64,000 nt of DNA from Diospyros lotus (taxonomy: Eukaryota > Streptophyta > Magnoliopsida > Ericales > Ebenaceae), in NCBI RefSeq assembly GCF_014633365.1, contig NC_068350.1, positions 13,989,787 to 14,053,786 of the forward strand, in the 5' to 3' direction. Position numbers and translations under genes: made by a program. Shown here piece by piece: positions 44,005 through 56,896 of the stretch. The notes beneath the pieces are model-generated. The model saw nothing but the letters and a program-made list of their open reading frames with translations. It had not been told where the DNA came from and made no database searches. Numbering within the stretch: position 1 is the first letter of the stretch; every line of letters begins with the position of its first letter.

Positions 44005-46399
44005 ACAACCGAAATATCTTCTAATACTTCACTAAGAAAATCGATTGATGATCAATCATCAAGTAACCCAAATGGTCCCCGCAATGTTCTTTCTTCAAGT
44101 TCTATATCACCATCTAAAACTAAAAGATCCAAGCCTTCAAATGAATGTACTATTGAACCATTTGAAATTAATACCTCATATTATGAACGTGATCCTGGAA
44201 AGCGAATTCCAATATCAAAATATCCATTAGACAAACAAGATGAGGTTTGAAGAGCATATATTGATTTGGAATTGTGTCAACCTATTTATGAGTATCTTTA
44301 TGTAAAATTTGGAGCTCAAAATCGTTGATTTCAATCCACTTGGTTCACGCAATTACATCCATGACTTGAGTTTTCTATGGAGAAAGAAACCGCATTTTGT
44401 TTTCTGTGTTATCTATTTGAAAGTAATACATCACAACCTAAAACATTCATTGTCAAGGGATCGAAAAATTAGAAGAGAGTTAATTGTAAAGATTGTCTGT
44501 TGAAAAAACATAAAGGAGATGGTAATTCGCTACATTACATTGCTATGGAATAATGGAAAAACTTAAGAAATCCAAATCAATATATTGAGAGGATATACCA
44601 ATAGATTGAAAAAGAAAAAAAACAGAATCGTTTGCTTGTAAAGACCTCCATAGAGAGTGTGAAATGGTTAGCATTGCAAGGTTGTGTATTTAGAGGTCGT
44701 GATGAGTCTCCTAAGTCCACTAACCATGGGAATTATATTGAATTAATCAAATTGCATGGAAGAGCAAACAAAGAAATTGATGATGTTGTTCTAGAAAATG
44801 TAGCTAAAGATGCAAGGTACTTATCACCACGTATTTAGAAAGAGATATTGAAAATTATTATTGATTGTGTGTGACATAAAATTCGTGAAGAAATTAGAGA
44901 TGTTAAATTTTGCATTCTTGTTGATCAAGCAGTTGATGAATCACATAAAGAACAAATGGCTATTATTTTGAGATATGTTGATGGTGATGGATTTTTAGAG
45001 AACAATTTTTTGAAGTTGTGAGTGTTAAAGATACAAATGTTTTGACTTTAGAAAAAGAGATATGTACTATATTAAACCAATACAATCTCTTAGTCACAAA
45101 TTTACATGGTCAAGGGTATGATGGTGCTAGCAACATGCGGGGGGTGGGAATGGAATGGACTACAAGTTCTTAGAGAATGTTTATCTGCTTATTACATTCA
45201 TTATTTTGCTCATCGTCTACAGTTAGCTTTAGTTTCAATAGTAAAGAATGTATATGATGTGTGGTTATTTTTTCAATCATTAAGTTATATTTTCAACTTT
45301 GTTGGTGCTTCTGCTAAGTGCCATTCTCAATTAAAGTCAATTCAAGATGATGAAATTGTTGATTTGATAGTAGCAGGAGAAGTTCCAACTAGTACTGGGG
45401 TTAATCAAGTTTGTACATTGCAACGAGTTGGAGCTAATCGTTGGAGTTCACATTTTGCCTCTGTTAAAAGATTAATTGAGATGTTTGGTTGTACTTGTAC
45501 TTTTCTTTCAAATCTTTTTAATGAGTAGTCGAACAATAGTATATGTGTGGAGGCTAAATGTGCTTTGAAAGCTATGAAAATATTTGCGTTTGTATTTATC
45601 TTATTGTTGATGCGTGAAGTGTTGGAAAAATCTAATATTCTATGTCAAGCATATTGCAAATGAAAGATCAAGACATTTTGAATGCAATGAATTTTGTCTC
45701 AAGTACAAAGCTTTTTCTTCAAGAGATGCATGATGATCGGTGGGAAAGTTTTATTTGGTATGTGGTGCAATTTTATAGAAGTAATGATGTTGATGTGTCA
45801 GAATTAACTAATCGTTATATGGATGGTACAAGATGTTCTTGTCAACAGAAAAATAATATTACAGTGGAGGACTACTATCACTTTTAGATATTCAATGCTG
45901 TAATAGATTTTTAATTGATGAAATTGAATAATAGATTTATTGAGAAAATAATAGAACTTCTTAAGCTATGTGAGGCTTTAAATCCTATGGATCGTTTCAA
46001 ATCATTTTCTATAAATGTTATTTATGTCTAGTTAAGAAATTTTATCCTTTGAATTTTAATAAAAAAGAGATAAGAGATTTGAGGAGACAGTTGGATCACT
46101 ACAACTTTGATGTAATTCGGCATCCACAATTTTAGAATATTAATTCTCTTCCTCAATTATGTCGAATGTGGTTGAAACGAAGAAGTCATGTCATTATTTT
46201 TTGATTGATAGGTAGATTCATTTAGTGTCAACTCCTCCAGTTTCTACAATAACAAAAGAACGAGACTTTTTAAGGAAGAAACTCACTGCGCAATAAAATA
46301 GAGAATAATTTTCTAGCAAACGCCATAATTATTTACATTAAGAGGAAAATTGCTCTTAGTATGGATATAAAAGTACTCATTGAAAAGTTTGATCTTTAG
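44005..46399 (+). pseudogene. hAT transposase, zinc-finger MYM-type (TTF/DUF4371), decayed
   Basis: The line of homology can be read across several frames. The N-terminal region is ISSNTSLRKSIDDQSSSNP, ISKYPLDKQDEV and CQPIYEYLYVKFG. The TTF-type zinc-finger region has WLEFSMEKETAFCFLCYLFE. Then come LALQGCVFRGRDES, NYIELIKLHGRAN, LVDQAVDESHKEQMAI, a GQGYDGASNMRG-like site near 45112, HRLQLALV, and RVGANRWSSHFASVKRL. The dimerisation end is VSTPPVSTITKERDFLRKK (about 46230-46290). Many stops and shifts make it dead. This class of transposase would cut and paste elements with 8-bp target duplications. Confidence 0.8.
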
Positions 46400-47235
46400 A
46401 GGAATCATAGGTTGCAGTTTTAGAGACACAAAGCTGAAAGACAACTCCTGGACACAATCTCCCATAGATCGGACTTATCTTGAGAGACCGACTGAAAAAA
46501 ATCGGTCCAAGAGACACGGTCTCTTGGAGATCTAGAGCTGAGAGACTTTGCAATCTTTTAGAGACACAAAGCTGAAAGACCTTGCAGTCTCCCAAAGACT
46601 GGGAGACCTTGGTGTCCAACCTACCAAAGGCTAGAAGATCTATGGTCTCCCTAAGACTACCCATCGGCCTAAGGTCAGAAGACCAATGGGCTTCCCGAAG
46701 GCCTACATTGGGAGGCTATTTTTATCCCCCGAAGACTATAAGTTGGCATGTAATTTTTTTTTTTAATTGAGGGAGGGGGGATCCCGTATAAAGGGTAATC
46801 AAGATAACCCCTCTGAAGTGTAACATTTTGGAGCTTGTGATTTGTAGAGGGAAAAGAAAAGGAAAAATAAAAAGAAAAGGAAAATTTGTTTTTGTTTTTG
46901 TTTTTTTTTGTTTGTTTTTGGTTTGGTTATCTATTAAATGGGAGTATAATTTAATTGCATTTTTACTTCTGATTTCCTTTCTGCTGGAGAAATCTTGATT
47001 CTTAAATAGGGGAAATAGGACTCAAGAAACTAGGATCTAGAATCAAAAAGTACTCTACTGATTGTTATACCCCCCCTTAAATTTTCAGTAGCATTACCAT
47101 GGAAATAAGGAATGTGATAGTTACAGGGAACGCTTGATTATTTGGTTAACTTGCACGTCTGCATGTAGGCATTAGAATCGGCAGTTTGTTGTAGTTTTAG
47201 CTTTTGTCTTTTCCTAGTTAGTTTCTTTGAAATTT
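46400..47235. other. Unassigned spacer
   Basis: No gene is seen. The 21-bp motif AGAGACACAAAGCTGAAAGA followed by C occurs at about 46422 and 46560, and variants of GGTCTCCC/GGGAGACC recur between 46480 and 46730. Poly-T and simple repeats follow. Confidence 0.4.
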
Positions 47236-48127
47236 TGTTAAGAATTTAGGCTGCCTTTTTTTTTTTTTTGTTTTCTGATCATTTTTAGTTTTTAATTTTC
47301 TAAAATAATGAAAATATATTTACTTTGTCATTTTTAAAAATATATATCCATAAACAAGAAAAAAATTTATAAAAAAAACTCAAAACAGCAAAATGTTATT
47401 TTTGTTGTTTTCAACCAAAACAATCTCTAAATCCAAAACATGGAAAACACAATCTATTTTTCATATTTTGGCACTAAAAAAAGAAAAGAAGGAAGAAAAA
47501 AAATTTATTCTTAAATTTTAAAATAAAATTATATATTTATTCAAAATTTAAAAAATATGGTATATTTGTATTATAATTAAAAATATGGGATAACATATAA
47601 TATATTATTAAGTATATTACACATATTATGTATAATAATATTTAATATAAATTATCACTAGATGTTAATAATTTATTAATTAAATTTATTATTTTATTTT
47701 AATAGTAAAATTTTATTAAAAAGAGTTAATTTTATCATTTAATAATTAAATTTATTAAATAAAATATTATAAAATAATTTTTCTCAAAATTTTAAAGTAA
47801 ATGCATTTTCTAATGATGTAATCTTATCATTTATAATTACATTGTGTAATATTAGTTTACGTCTTTAATTTTTATTTTAATACTTCCTATTTATAATCAC
47901 ATTATGATCACACTTGCTATTTTTTTTAAAATTAATTTATTTATTTATTCAAAATTAAATAGTTTTAATTTTTGGATAATTAAATTCATTTAATAAAATA
48001 TCATTAAAAATTTATTTTCAAAATAATAAAGACAACATATTTTTTATTTTTTAAAAATAGACTAGTAAAAAATATAGAAAATAAATTTAAAATTAAAAAT
48101 TAAAAAATAAAATGTAAAGAGAACCCA
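47236..48127. mobile_element. Harbinger-like MITE, copy without the CT-rich insert
   Basis: AACTCAAAACAGCAAAATG, TTTTCAACCAAAAC and AAAACATGGAAAACAC match the left part of the element at 8584-9672. The right end AAATGTAAAGAGAACCCATC matches its right end AAAGAGAACACCACC. The left terminus is degenerate, so the start is approximate. Confidence 0.5.
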
Positions 48128-49779
48128 TCCTTATATTTTTTCCAGTTATAGACAACCCATCTGCGCTCATTGGATCCAATTCGGAGCTAGCTGAAGAAGG
48201 GGCTATTAAAATTGTAAAATAGGATTATGGCACCAAACGGTAAAGCAATGCATTCTTGAGATTCAAAGAAGTCAAAGCGACATTTACAATGCAGCGAAAT
48301 TAAATAAGGATATAACGGGGTTGACGCTATCTAGGAATTTTTTTTTTCATAAGTATAAGTTTTCTTTATGCTACATTGAAAACTTTGTTTCCATTTGCTT
48401 GAGAAATAACTAACGAAATTGCCTTATCTTCTCTGGAGAGAGTTCCATTCTAAAAGGAAAGGGAAAAAGACGAATAACAAGCTATTGAGTGTGAGAAACA
48501 TAATGTTTTTAATAGAGTTAAAGCTAGGGAGTTTTTTTGTTGATGAATATTTTGTAATACACGATGAGTTGTTAGAAAGAAATTAAGAATGGGCCCTTGA
48601 AGAAAGAAATTAATATTTTGATAAGACTATTAATTTTATTGTTGTTCTATAGGAGTTAAGTGTTGATAATGAAATTGATAAGATCAAGAGCAATATTTAC
48701 ACTAATATTAAAGCCTCCAGAGGGTCCCTGTGGTCGTCTTTTCCTTGTGTTGTCGCCCCGTGGCTCCTTCCAAGCTAATAATTGTCTCCACCTCGCATTA
48801 CGAGCCCATGACCCTCTTTATCTCGTGTCGCGATCCTATGGCTCCTTCCGAGCCACCTCACGATTACCTGGCCGAGTTGCAAGGGCTGCGAGGGTGCCTT
48901 TCACAGTCTCTTTCGCTAGCCTATTAGCCGTGTTGATCACTTGTTGCAAATCTCCTACGACCTTCTATTGACAGGTTGTCCCTATTAAGTTGGGTTAATC
49001 TGTTTATTTATTTTTTGGTTTTTTTTCTCATGACACATCAATTTCTCCCTATTCTTTCATTCGAGTTTCTCATATTGGAACAGTAGACTGTGTTATGGTA
49101 TGCCCTTACTTCTCTTGCATTTGTTTTAATCTTTAGGGCCATCTTTCTTGTTTTACAATTTGATGTTTCGATTTTGGGGATAATGAGTCTTAGATAACTC
49201 TCGCACATTTCTCACTTTAGTAAGCTCTCGTAATTTTAGACATATTCTCCTCAGATCTTCCAACCACATAGGTTGTGCTAAAATGGAAAGATAGTGTTCA
49301 ATAGCACCATACCTGGGTTCTATAGATGAACCATTGTATAAAAGTCAATTATTTTAAATAAAATCCTTTTTGTCACTAGCTCCCCAGTTTCAACGTAGGG
49401 AAGGTTAGGCTCAAATCAGGAAGTGAAATCATGATGAGCATGCTGATTAAGGCTAAAGTTAAGAACTCGCATTTCGTCCTCCACTTGTTGTTAGTGTCGA
49501 ACCTGTCTGTTATGTGGAATCCAGGTTTAGTTAATTATAGCCAATTACCCTTGTGGACTTTTAGGAAAGAGCTCTTAGGGTCAAACCGTTAAAGATGACT
49601 GGAGTTTAGGTGGAGTGTCTCTCAACTTTTAGTCCCGTGTAGATCACGGGAATGCATTTAGGTGATGGCGTAGGTGAGGTTGGGACAAAGTAGGGGCTTA
49701 TGTAATGTGACTCCCTAGTCTATTGTTGATGACTTGTTCTGTCATAGGACTTTCCATTGAGAGAGATTGCATCGCTGGC
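48128..49779. other. Unassigned intergenic DNA
   Basis: No family is recognised. A moderately GC-rich block (about 48700-48970) gives a 103-codon frame with repeated short motifs such as GGCTCCTTCC; it has no known domain and is not called as a gene. Confidence 0.4.
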
Positions 49780-51391
49780 TGCACTCTCACCCTGTAATTA
49801 AAACACAATAAAACTTTTATATTTTTTTTCTTTATTTAAGTGAAAAGTTTATACTCATCAGTGTACGAGTGCAGTTGCACTTCAAATTTAAATTTGTATT
49901 TTCTGGATGAATCTACGTCGTCCACTGAGAGATTTATTTATGGCAAAATAAAAAGAATATCACACACACACACATATTTGGATGAATTGACAACAGAATC
50001 TTTTTACAAATTTTCAAATAACTGATGCTAGGAAATAAAGCAACGCATAAGTTAAAATAAACACTAAATGTGAAAATATAGAATTAGATAAAACTTGAGT
50101 CAAGGCAAATTCAACACCAACCCGCTGATTCTTAATTTTAGCAAAAAAGATTAGCAATATTAATTTAATTTTAGATATGAAGGTCTGCTATTAAATACAA
50201 TTAGAGATTATAATAGTTCTAGATTAAACAATCCCCATACATGATATGCGGGATTCTAGTTTAAGCAACTACCATAAATTCGATTGCAATTAATACACAA
50301 AATAATTAAATTAATCATCCGGGTTTGGGTATGATAGTGTATCCAATTCTAGTAACTCCCATATGTGGCATGAAAGCTCTAAATTAGTCTTACGTTCCAA
50401 TCCAAAACTAGTTATTTCTCAATAATTAATACACCTCATATTGACATTTAAATTAATGTCACTCATTTAAAGTACAATTTTCTTTGGGAATCATTAGCGT
50501 TGGACACTGCCCTTGCCTTAACCCAAGATTGAATTTAGCTACTCATCTTCATTTAAGAATTAATTGACAGAAATTTAAATGGCATAATTTAAATGACAGG
50601 AATTAACACAGTAGAAATTAACCGACCATTTAGGTGGTGGATAATAAAGTAATAATAAATAACATGAGAATTCAAGAGAATAAAGAAAAGAAAAAAGATC
50701 ACAAGAGAGAAAAGAAGAGAGAACAAGAGCAATTTTCAAAGAAAAAACTCTAAGAGCACAACTAAGCTTTCATTCAAGAATAATAACCTCCTCACAAATG
50801 TATCCAAGTGAGCTATTTATAGTCCACAAGATGCAATACAAATCACACAATTTAAAATTATACAACTAGACATAATTATATTTAATGGGCACTCACAAAA
50901 CATTCACCTAACTTGTGGAAGAAAATTAGCTAAAAGACAAAAAATACAAAAGACTTTAGGTGGTGGAATACTCATAAGAATACAAAAGACTTCAGGTGGT
51001 AAAGCACTCATAAAAATACAAAACAAAGAAAAGTCTTCTACAAGTTGAGCTTTGTTGGGCCTTTGATTGGTCTTGGGCCTTTTTTTTGTGATTAAAATGC
51101 TTGGGCCTTTGGTTGGTCTTGAGCCTTTCTTATGTTGGATTCCATTTGATAGTTGGATTAAGTACACTTGAAACATCTTCTAGACTCCATAATTGGCCCT
51201 TGAATTTGAGTAACAATAATGGGTAATCCAACGTTTTCGATTTATGCTCCTAATTAATTGTAGAAGTCAACTTCATTGCTTCATCCTGAAATAATATGTA
51301 ATGCGAATAATTATTTATTTTAAGTATAAATATAAAGCCAAAATGGGGATATAATTCATTAAGATTTAGGAAATATTGACCCCTCATCACA
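49780..51391 (-). repeat. LARD-like element, left LTR (1612 bp)
   Basis: On + it runs from TGCACTCTCACCCTG to CCCCTCATCACA. Read on - it starts TGTGATGAGGGG. It matches 55242-56896 throughout. Short frames inside are chance. Confidence 0.8.
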
Positions 51392-51400
51392 CCCCCCAAC
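51392..51400 (-). promoter_or_regulatory. Polypurine tract
   Basis: GTTGGGGGG on the - strand lies directly before the LTR start TGTGATGAGG. The same junction is repeated at 56897-56905. Confidence 0.65.
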
Positions 51401-53248
51401 TTGAATATTGCTAGTCCTTTAGCAATCAGATTATACACCAGCCATGATTTAATCGCAATACTTGCATGAATATTAAAATTTTAAAATCAAAATCAAAATG
51501 TGTAGAGTAGAACATTCAAAATCATTCGAACATTCAAAATTAGATTTTGGTTAAAAGTCATACAATCTTAGGAATCGCAATCAAGATGACCAATACATAG
51601 ACTTACTCCCTCGAAGTTTTAACTTTAAATCTTACTGTGGATTTTTCCTCCAATAAAATGCTTCTTCAGGTGTACATACAAGGGGGGTGCACCGTTATAA
51701 GAGTAAATGCAAAACAAGTTTAAAACTTGGTGTCATCCCAAATACAAGCAACGTATTTTCATGAAAGAAGAGGAAAATTGGCATAGCTTCATAACTGGAA
51801 TAATGCCCTAGATGAATAACTTCTGAATTTAAATAGAATTCCCTACTCCGAACTGGAATCCTGAGATCACATGATTTATAGCATCAAGAGGGACCAGACC
51901 GGGTTGTAATGGGACTATGAGGTTAATACAAGTTGTCAAAGAAAAGGGTAGAGTGTGCAAATGGTGTGTCGATTTTTTTTTTTAACACTAATATCAAACT
52001 GAACATATTATTTTCCTCAGCATTTATTTTGAAACACTTGCGCTGAACAATTAAGAGAATTTCACTCTTTTTTTTTTCTTTTATATATATATGAACAATA
52101 CCGAGGTAGACTGATTCTTAAAAACACACTAGGTTTGGAAAAACTTTATGTGGTTACGGTTTGGATAAAGGTAAGAAAATAAATTATGCTAAGAACAGCT
52201 CAAATGGACTAGTAAGGGAGATTAATATAAAGAAATAAAAAAAGTTAATATGCCCAAATTGAAAGAAATTGATCCCCCTATCATGCTTCTACAAAATGAT
52301 GTTACTCAGTCAACTAATTCAGAGTTTGAAACCAGTCAAATTCATCCGCTATCATACTAGACATTCAAAGCAAATTAATGTTTTGAAGCTATTGAACAGA
52401 TGAGATAAACAATAAATCACATTTAGAGTAAGTGTTATTTCACTCAGAATCAACATTATTTAGACTCAAACACTCACTTGGGTAATAGTCTCCACTTCTG
52501 TTGAGGGATCATGCAGTGTACTAATTAGCTAATTACTGTTACCTTTGACTTCATAACCGATAACCAATTTCTAATTTTTGAATACCCGATGAATGCAAAT
52601 TACCTGTTCTAATGCATATACGTTTTCAAATAAAAAATTAATGCATTCATGTTTCATATTGCAAACTTAACCGGCTATCAATGCATAACTCCAAAGCTTT
52701 AGGAATAGCGTTATTTAAAGCACACAATTTTTTTTTTTTTTTAATAATAAGAGCAAATAAAGAGAATCAATTCACACAAGACTACAAGCAAACAATAACA
52801 AATTCACAGTTAAACATGAACCGGATAATTCATAACTAGACCTTACACCCCCCAATTTGCAGTAATAGAATAGGGTTGTTAAGAATACCTATAACTCCAT
52901 AAGTCCATAGATTTACTATGAACTGCTAAAAACACAAACAAACAAATGAGCATACCATATATATATATATATTTATTTTCATGCAAATCATAAGATAAAC
53001 AAAATGTGTCTCAAGAGTACAAAAAATACTCCTTATTCAACCATCTTATCATAGACTTGCCTAACAACATTCCACAGTTTTTTTTTTTTTTAAGAACACA
53101 AGAAAAGAAATTTCATGCAAGTCATATGAGATGTGTCTCAAGAGTACAAAAAGTACTTATTACTCAGTCATCTTATCATAGACTTGTCTTACAGGGATAA
53201 ATCTAAATTAATCGGACCTTTTTGGCGCTTGTTTCTGATTACCTTAGA
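51401..53248 (-). other. Internal region of the LARD-like element, 3' non-coding part
   Basis: No coding region is recognised. The sequence is AT-rich with several T runs. A near-duplicate pair lies at about 53000-53060 and 53130-53190 (TGTGTCTCAAGAGTACAAAA and CATCTTATCATAGACTTG). Confidence 0.5.
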
Positions 53249-53848
53249 CTAATCTATCCGAGACTCATAAGGATCGTGTTGTGGAACATAAGCGTGTAAT
53301 TTCTCTAGCAGCTCCTCAATGATAGATGCAGAAATGAGAATCTTTCTTGCTGAAAGAGAAATGAACTTTTGGTCCACAGCCTGATCAAGAAAAGAGAGCA
53401 ACCCATCGAAAAAATAGTTAACATTTAAAAGTCCAATGGGTTTGGTATGGAGATTGCTCTTGGCTCAGGAGATTATACAGAAGATTTCTTCAAGTGTACC
53501 AAAACCTCCTGGTAAAACAATGAAGGCGTCTGACTGATAAATCTTACAAGCCATGCACTCAGACATAGAAGTCGTTTCTATAAGTTGACCACGTGTAATC
53601 CTTGAAATATGTGGTTCAGCCAAAGAGATTGGCATTACACCTACCACATATGATTTTCCAAGATGTGCAGCTTGTGAAACACAACCATTCAATCCACGAC
53701 TTCCCCTTCCATATACCAAATTAATTTTTTTCTCTCCTAATTTTAGGCCAAGTTCACTTGCTGTAAGTGCGTAACAACTATCGCTCCCAAGTTGAGAGCC
53801 ACATAGTACACATACGGTATTGATTCGACGAACTAACTGACCTTCCAT
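53249..53848 (-). pseudogene. LOG-like cytokinin riboside 5'-monophosphate phosphoribohydrolase, intronless captured copy
   Basis: The frame starts MEGQLVRRINTVCVLCGSQL (53848) and continues with INLVYGRGSRGLNGCVSQAA, VVGVMPISL, SDAFIVLPGGFGTLEE, then one TGA where the family has Trp (TWAQ), then HTKPIGLLNVNYFFDG, FLDQAVDQKFIS and LEKLHAYVP, ending at TAG 53249-53251. This is nearly the full length of plant LOG enzymes, which release active cytokinin bases from nucleotides in the cytosol. The PGGxGTxxE site is kept, but the usual Arg in HQRKAEM is lost (MSECMACK). Plant LOG genes have several introns; none is here, and the copy lies inside an LTR retrotransposon, so a processed, captured copy is inferred. 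Activity is unlikely. Confidence 0.85.
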
Positions 53849-54123
53849 TTATGTTTGTTCCTTATGTATGCCCTAAAAAAAGGTTTGGTGATCAAAAGCA
53901 GTTATAAAATAATTCAACAAGAAATAAACACAAACAAAAATCATGCGTATGTACAAATTGTTGTGATTGTGGCTCACATCTTCCTTTGGTATTGATTCGG
54001 CTTAAACACCTTCTATGAAGTGGAGATAGGTTTCCCATCCAATTTTCTTATAGATTGGAAAATAGGGTCATTTTTAGTCAAATTCCCAAGACTATAGCGT
54101 TGGTGGTCACTTATGAACTGGGT

Positions 54124-54558
54124 CTATAAAGTAAGAAGTTCTCTTTGCACTATTCCACACGAATACGTCTCAAGAGTCAATCGAATATCATCCAAAGACT
54201 TCTTACTCAGTTCATCCTTTATAAAACTAATTTTATCTTCTCGATTTATGGAAGTAAACCCCACAGATTTGCATCATGTGTTACAGGTCCAACGAGCACA
54301 TTTGTGACAACCATTCACTCTTTTCGCTTTTCGTTTCTTCGCAAAACTACTCTTTCTTAAGCCTAGAAAGTGCTTAAAACTATGTGAAGTTTCGCCTAGT
54401 AATCGAACTTTTGCTTTGATTAACCAACGAATATCTTCAGGGATGCTATTATACATCAACAACCTAAGTCTTTCACACCTAACTACATAAATTTTTTTCA
54501 AATCATTCATTGGGAGAGATGGATAGTACTTGCGAATTTTTGAGAGTTGAAGATCCAT
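54124..54558 (-). CDS. Unrecognised frame with Cys-rich motif in the LARD-like element (one stop)
   Basis: Starts at MDLQLSKIRKYYPSLPMNDL (54558) and runs about 145 codons to TAG 54124-54126, with one TGA after CARWTCNT. Visible features are a basic patch (GLRKSSFAKKRKAKRV) and a Cys cluster CHKCARWTCNT*C, a possible zinc site. The tail is INREDKISFIKDELSKKSLD then DIRLTLETYS. I do not recognise the family. It sits upstream of the LOG-like copy in the element's sense direction. It could be an element-encoded accessory protein or a second captured gene. Confidence 0.45.
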
Positions 54559-55214
54559 ATTTTTTTTTTTGTAATTAAAATACAACTATAATAAAAGAAA
54601 AGTAAAAACTATGAATCATACAAAATGAACGAGAGTACTTGATCGGAGAACAACACGAAAGAGAGAAGACTGAGCTTGCTTATAGAAGTGTGACTTGCTT
54701 CCTACAGATATGGAGTCTCTTATAGAGCAATGGGTGTCACTATTCCACACTCAGCTCGAGGCATGCCATAATTACGCTGACAAACTTGGTGTCGTCTAGC
54801 GTCTCATTTTTCAACATTTGGCAATGTGCCTCTTTCTTTATAGGGCAGTGTGATTGCACTACTCGAGAAAAGTGACTACCACGAGCGTCAATTTTGTCTC
54901 CGTCTTTCCTTTCTCAAATATATATATTTTTTATTTTATTTTATTATATATATATATTTTTTAGTGGCTCAATAAAATCATATATACCACACAAGACAAT
55001 ATTATCGAGTCAAACAAAATTATTTGCACAATGGATCAATTTCTAAGTACATCTTACCCCCCAACTTGAATTGCGTATTGTCCTCAATCGGCAATAAAAT
55101 GATAGAAGATAGGCATACTTGGCGGTTTTCAATACAAGAACTCGTATGCAAAAATTTTGTTTAGACGAATTTATCAGGAGATGCTTATTCTTTTTTTTTT
55201 TGTGTGCTTAAATC

Positions 55215-55232
55215 TCCCCGGCAATGACGCCA
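55215..55232 (-). promoter_or_regulatory. Primer-binding site, Asp-tRNA type
   Basis: On - this reads TGGCGTCATTGCCGGGGA, close to the TGGCGCCGTTGCCGGGGA site used by Athila-type and related plant gypsy elements. It lies nine bases from the LTR end. Confidence 0.75.
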
Positions 55233-55241
55233 AAATTTCGC

Positions 55242-56896
55242 TGCACTCACCCTGTAATTAAAATAAATAAAAACACAATAAAATTTTTATATTTTTTTTC
55301 TTTATTTAGTTGAAAGGTTTATACTCGTCAGTATATGAGTGCAGTTGTAATCCAAATTTAAATTTATATTTTCTGGATGAGTCTAGGTCATCCATTGAGA
55401 GATTTATTTATGGCAAAATAAAAAGAATGTCACACACACACATTTGGATGAATTGGCAATAGGATTTTTTTATGAATTTTCAAATAACAGATGCTAGGAA
55501 ATAAAGTAACGCAGAAGTTAAAATAAACACTGAATGTGAAAATATAGAATTAGAAAAGACTTGAGTTAAGGCAAATTTAGCACCAACCCGTTGATTCCCA
55601 ATTTTAGCAGAAAAGATTAGCAACATTAATTTAATTTCAGATATGAGGGTCTGCTATTAAATGAAATTAGAGATGATGATAGTTCTAAATTAAGCAATCC
55701 CCATACATGATATGCGATATTCTAATTTAAGCAACTACCATAAATCCGAATGTAATTAATACACAAAATAATTAAATTAATTATCCGGATTTGGGTATGA
55801 TAGCGTTTTTAGTTCTAGTAACTCCCATACGTGGCATGAAAGCTCTAAGTTAGGCTTACGCTCCAATCCAAACCTAGTGATTTCTCAATAATTAATACAC
55901 GTCATATTGACATTTAAATTAATGTCACTCATTTAAAGCGCAATTTTCTTTGGGAATCATTGGCATTGGACACTGTCCTTGCCTTAACCTAAGATTGAAT
56001 TTAGCTACTCATCTTCATTTAAGAATTAATTGATAGGAATTTAAATGGCGTAATTTAAATGATAGAATTTAAATGACAGGAAATAAAACAGCAGAAATTA
56101 ACCCGCCATTTAGGCGGTGGATAATAAAAAGACATGAATTAAAAATTGAAAAAATTTAATGGTAGAAACTAACTGGCCATTTAGGCGGTAGATAATAAAG
56201 TAACAATAAATAACATGAGAATTCAAGAGAAGAAAGAAAAGAAGAAAGATCACAAGAGAGAAAAGAAGAGAGAACAAGAGCAATTTTTAAAGAAAAAGCT
56301 CTAAAAACACAATTAAGCTTTCATTCAAGAATAATAACTTCCTCACAAATGTACCCAAGTGAGCTATTTATAGCCCACAAGATGCAATACAAACCATACA
56401 ATTTAAAATTATACAACTAGACATAATTATATCTAATAGGCACTCACAAAACATTCACCTAATTTGTGGAAGAAAATTAGCTAAAAGATAAAAAATACAA
56501 AAGACTTTAGGTGGTGGAATACTCATAAGAATACAAAAGACTTTAGGTGGTAAAGCACTCATAAAAATATAAAACAAAGAAAATTCTTCTACAAGTTAGG
56601 CTTTGTTGGGCCTTTGATTGGTCTTGGGCCTTTCTTATGTTGGATTCCATTTGATAGTTGAACTAAGTACACTTGAAACATCCTCTAGACTCCATAATTG
56701 GCCCTTGAATTTGAGCAATAATAATGGGTAATCCAACGTCTGTGATTTATGCCCCTAATTAATTGTAGAAGTTAACTTCCTTGCTTCATCCTAAAATAAT
56801 ATGTAATGCGAATAATTATTTATTTTAAACATAAATATAAAGCCAAAATGGGGATATAATTCATTAAAATTTAGGAAACATTGACCCCTCATCACA
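55242..56896 (-). repeat. LARD-like element, right LTR (1655 bp)
   Basis: It matches 49780-51391, with small insertions (for example near 55264 and about 56060-56190). It ends ACCCCTCATCACA at 56896 and is followed by the polypurine-type junction instead of host DNA. Confidence 0.8.

Noticed and set aside
48660..48971. 103-codon frame with an apparently sensible composition
   Set aside because: No recognisable motif, repeats of GGCTCCTTCC inside, and the overlapping second frame is also open.
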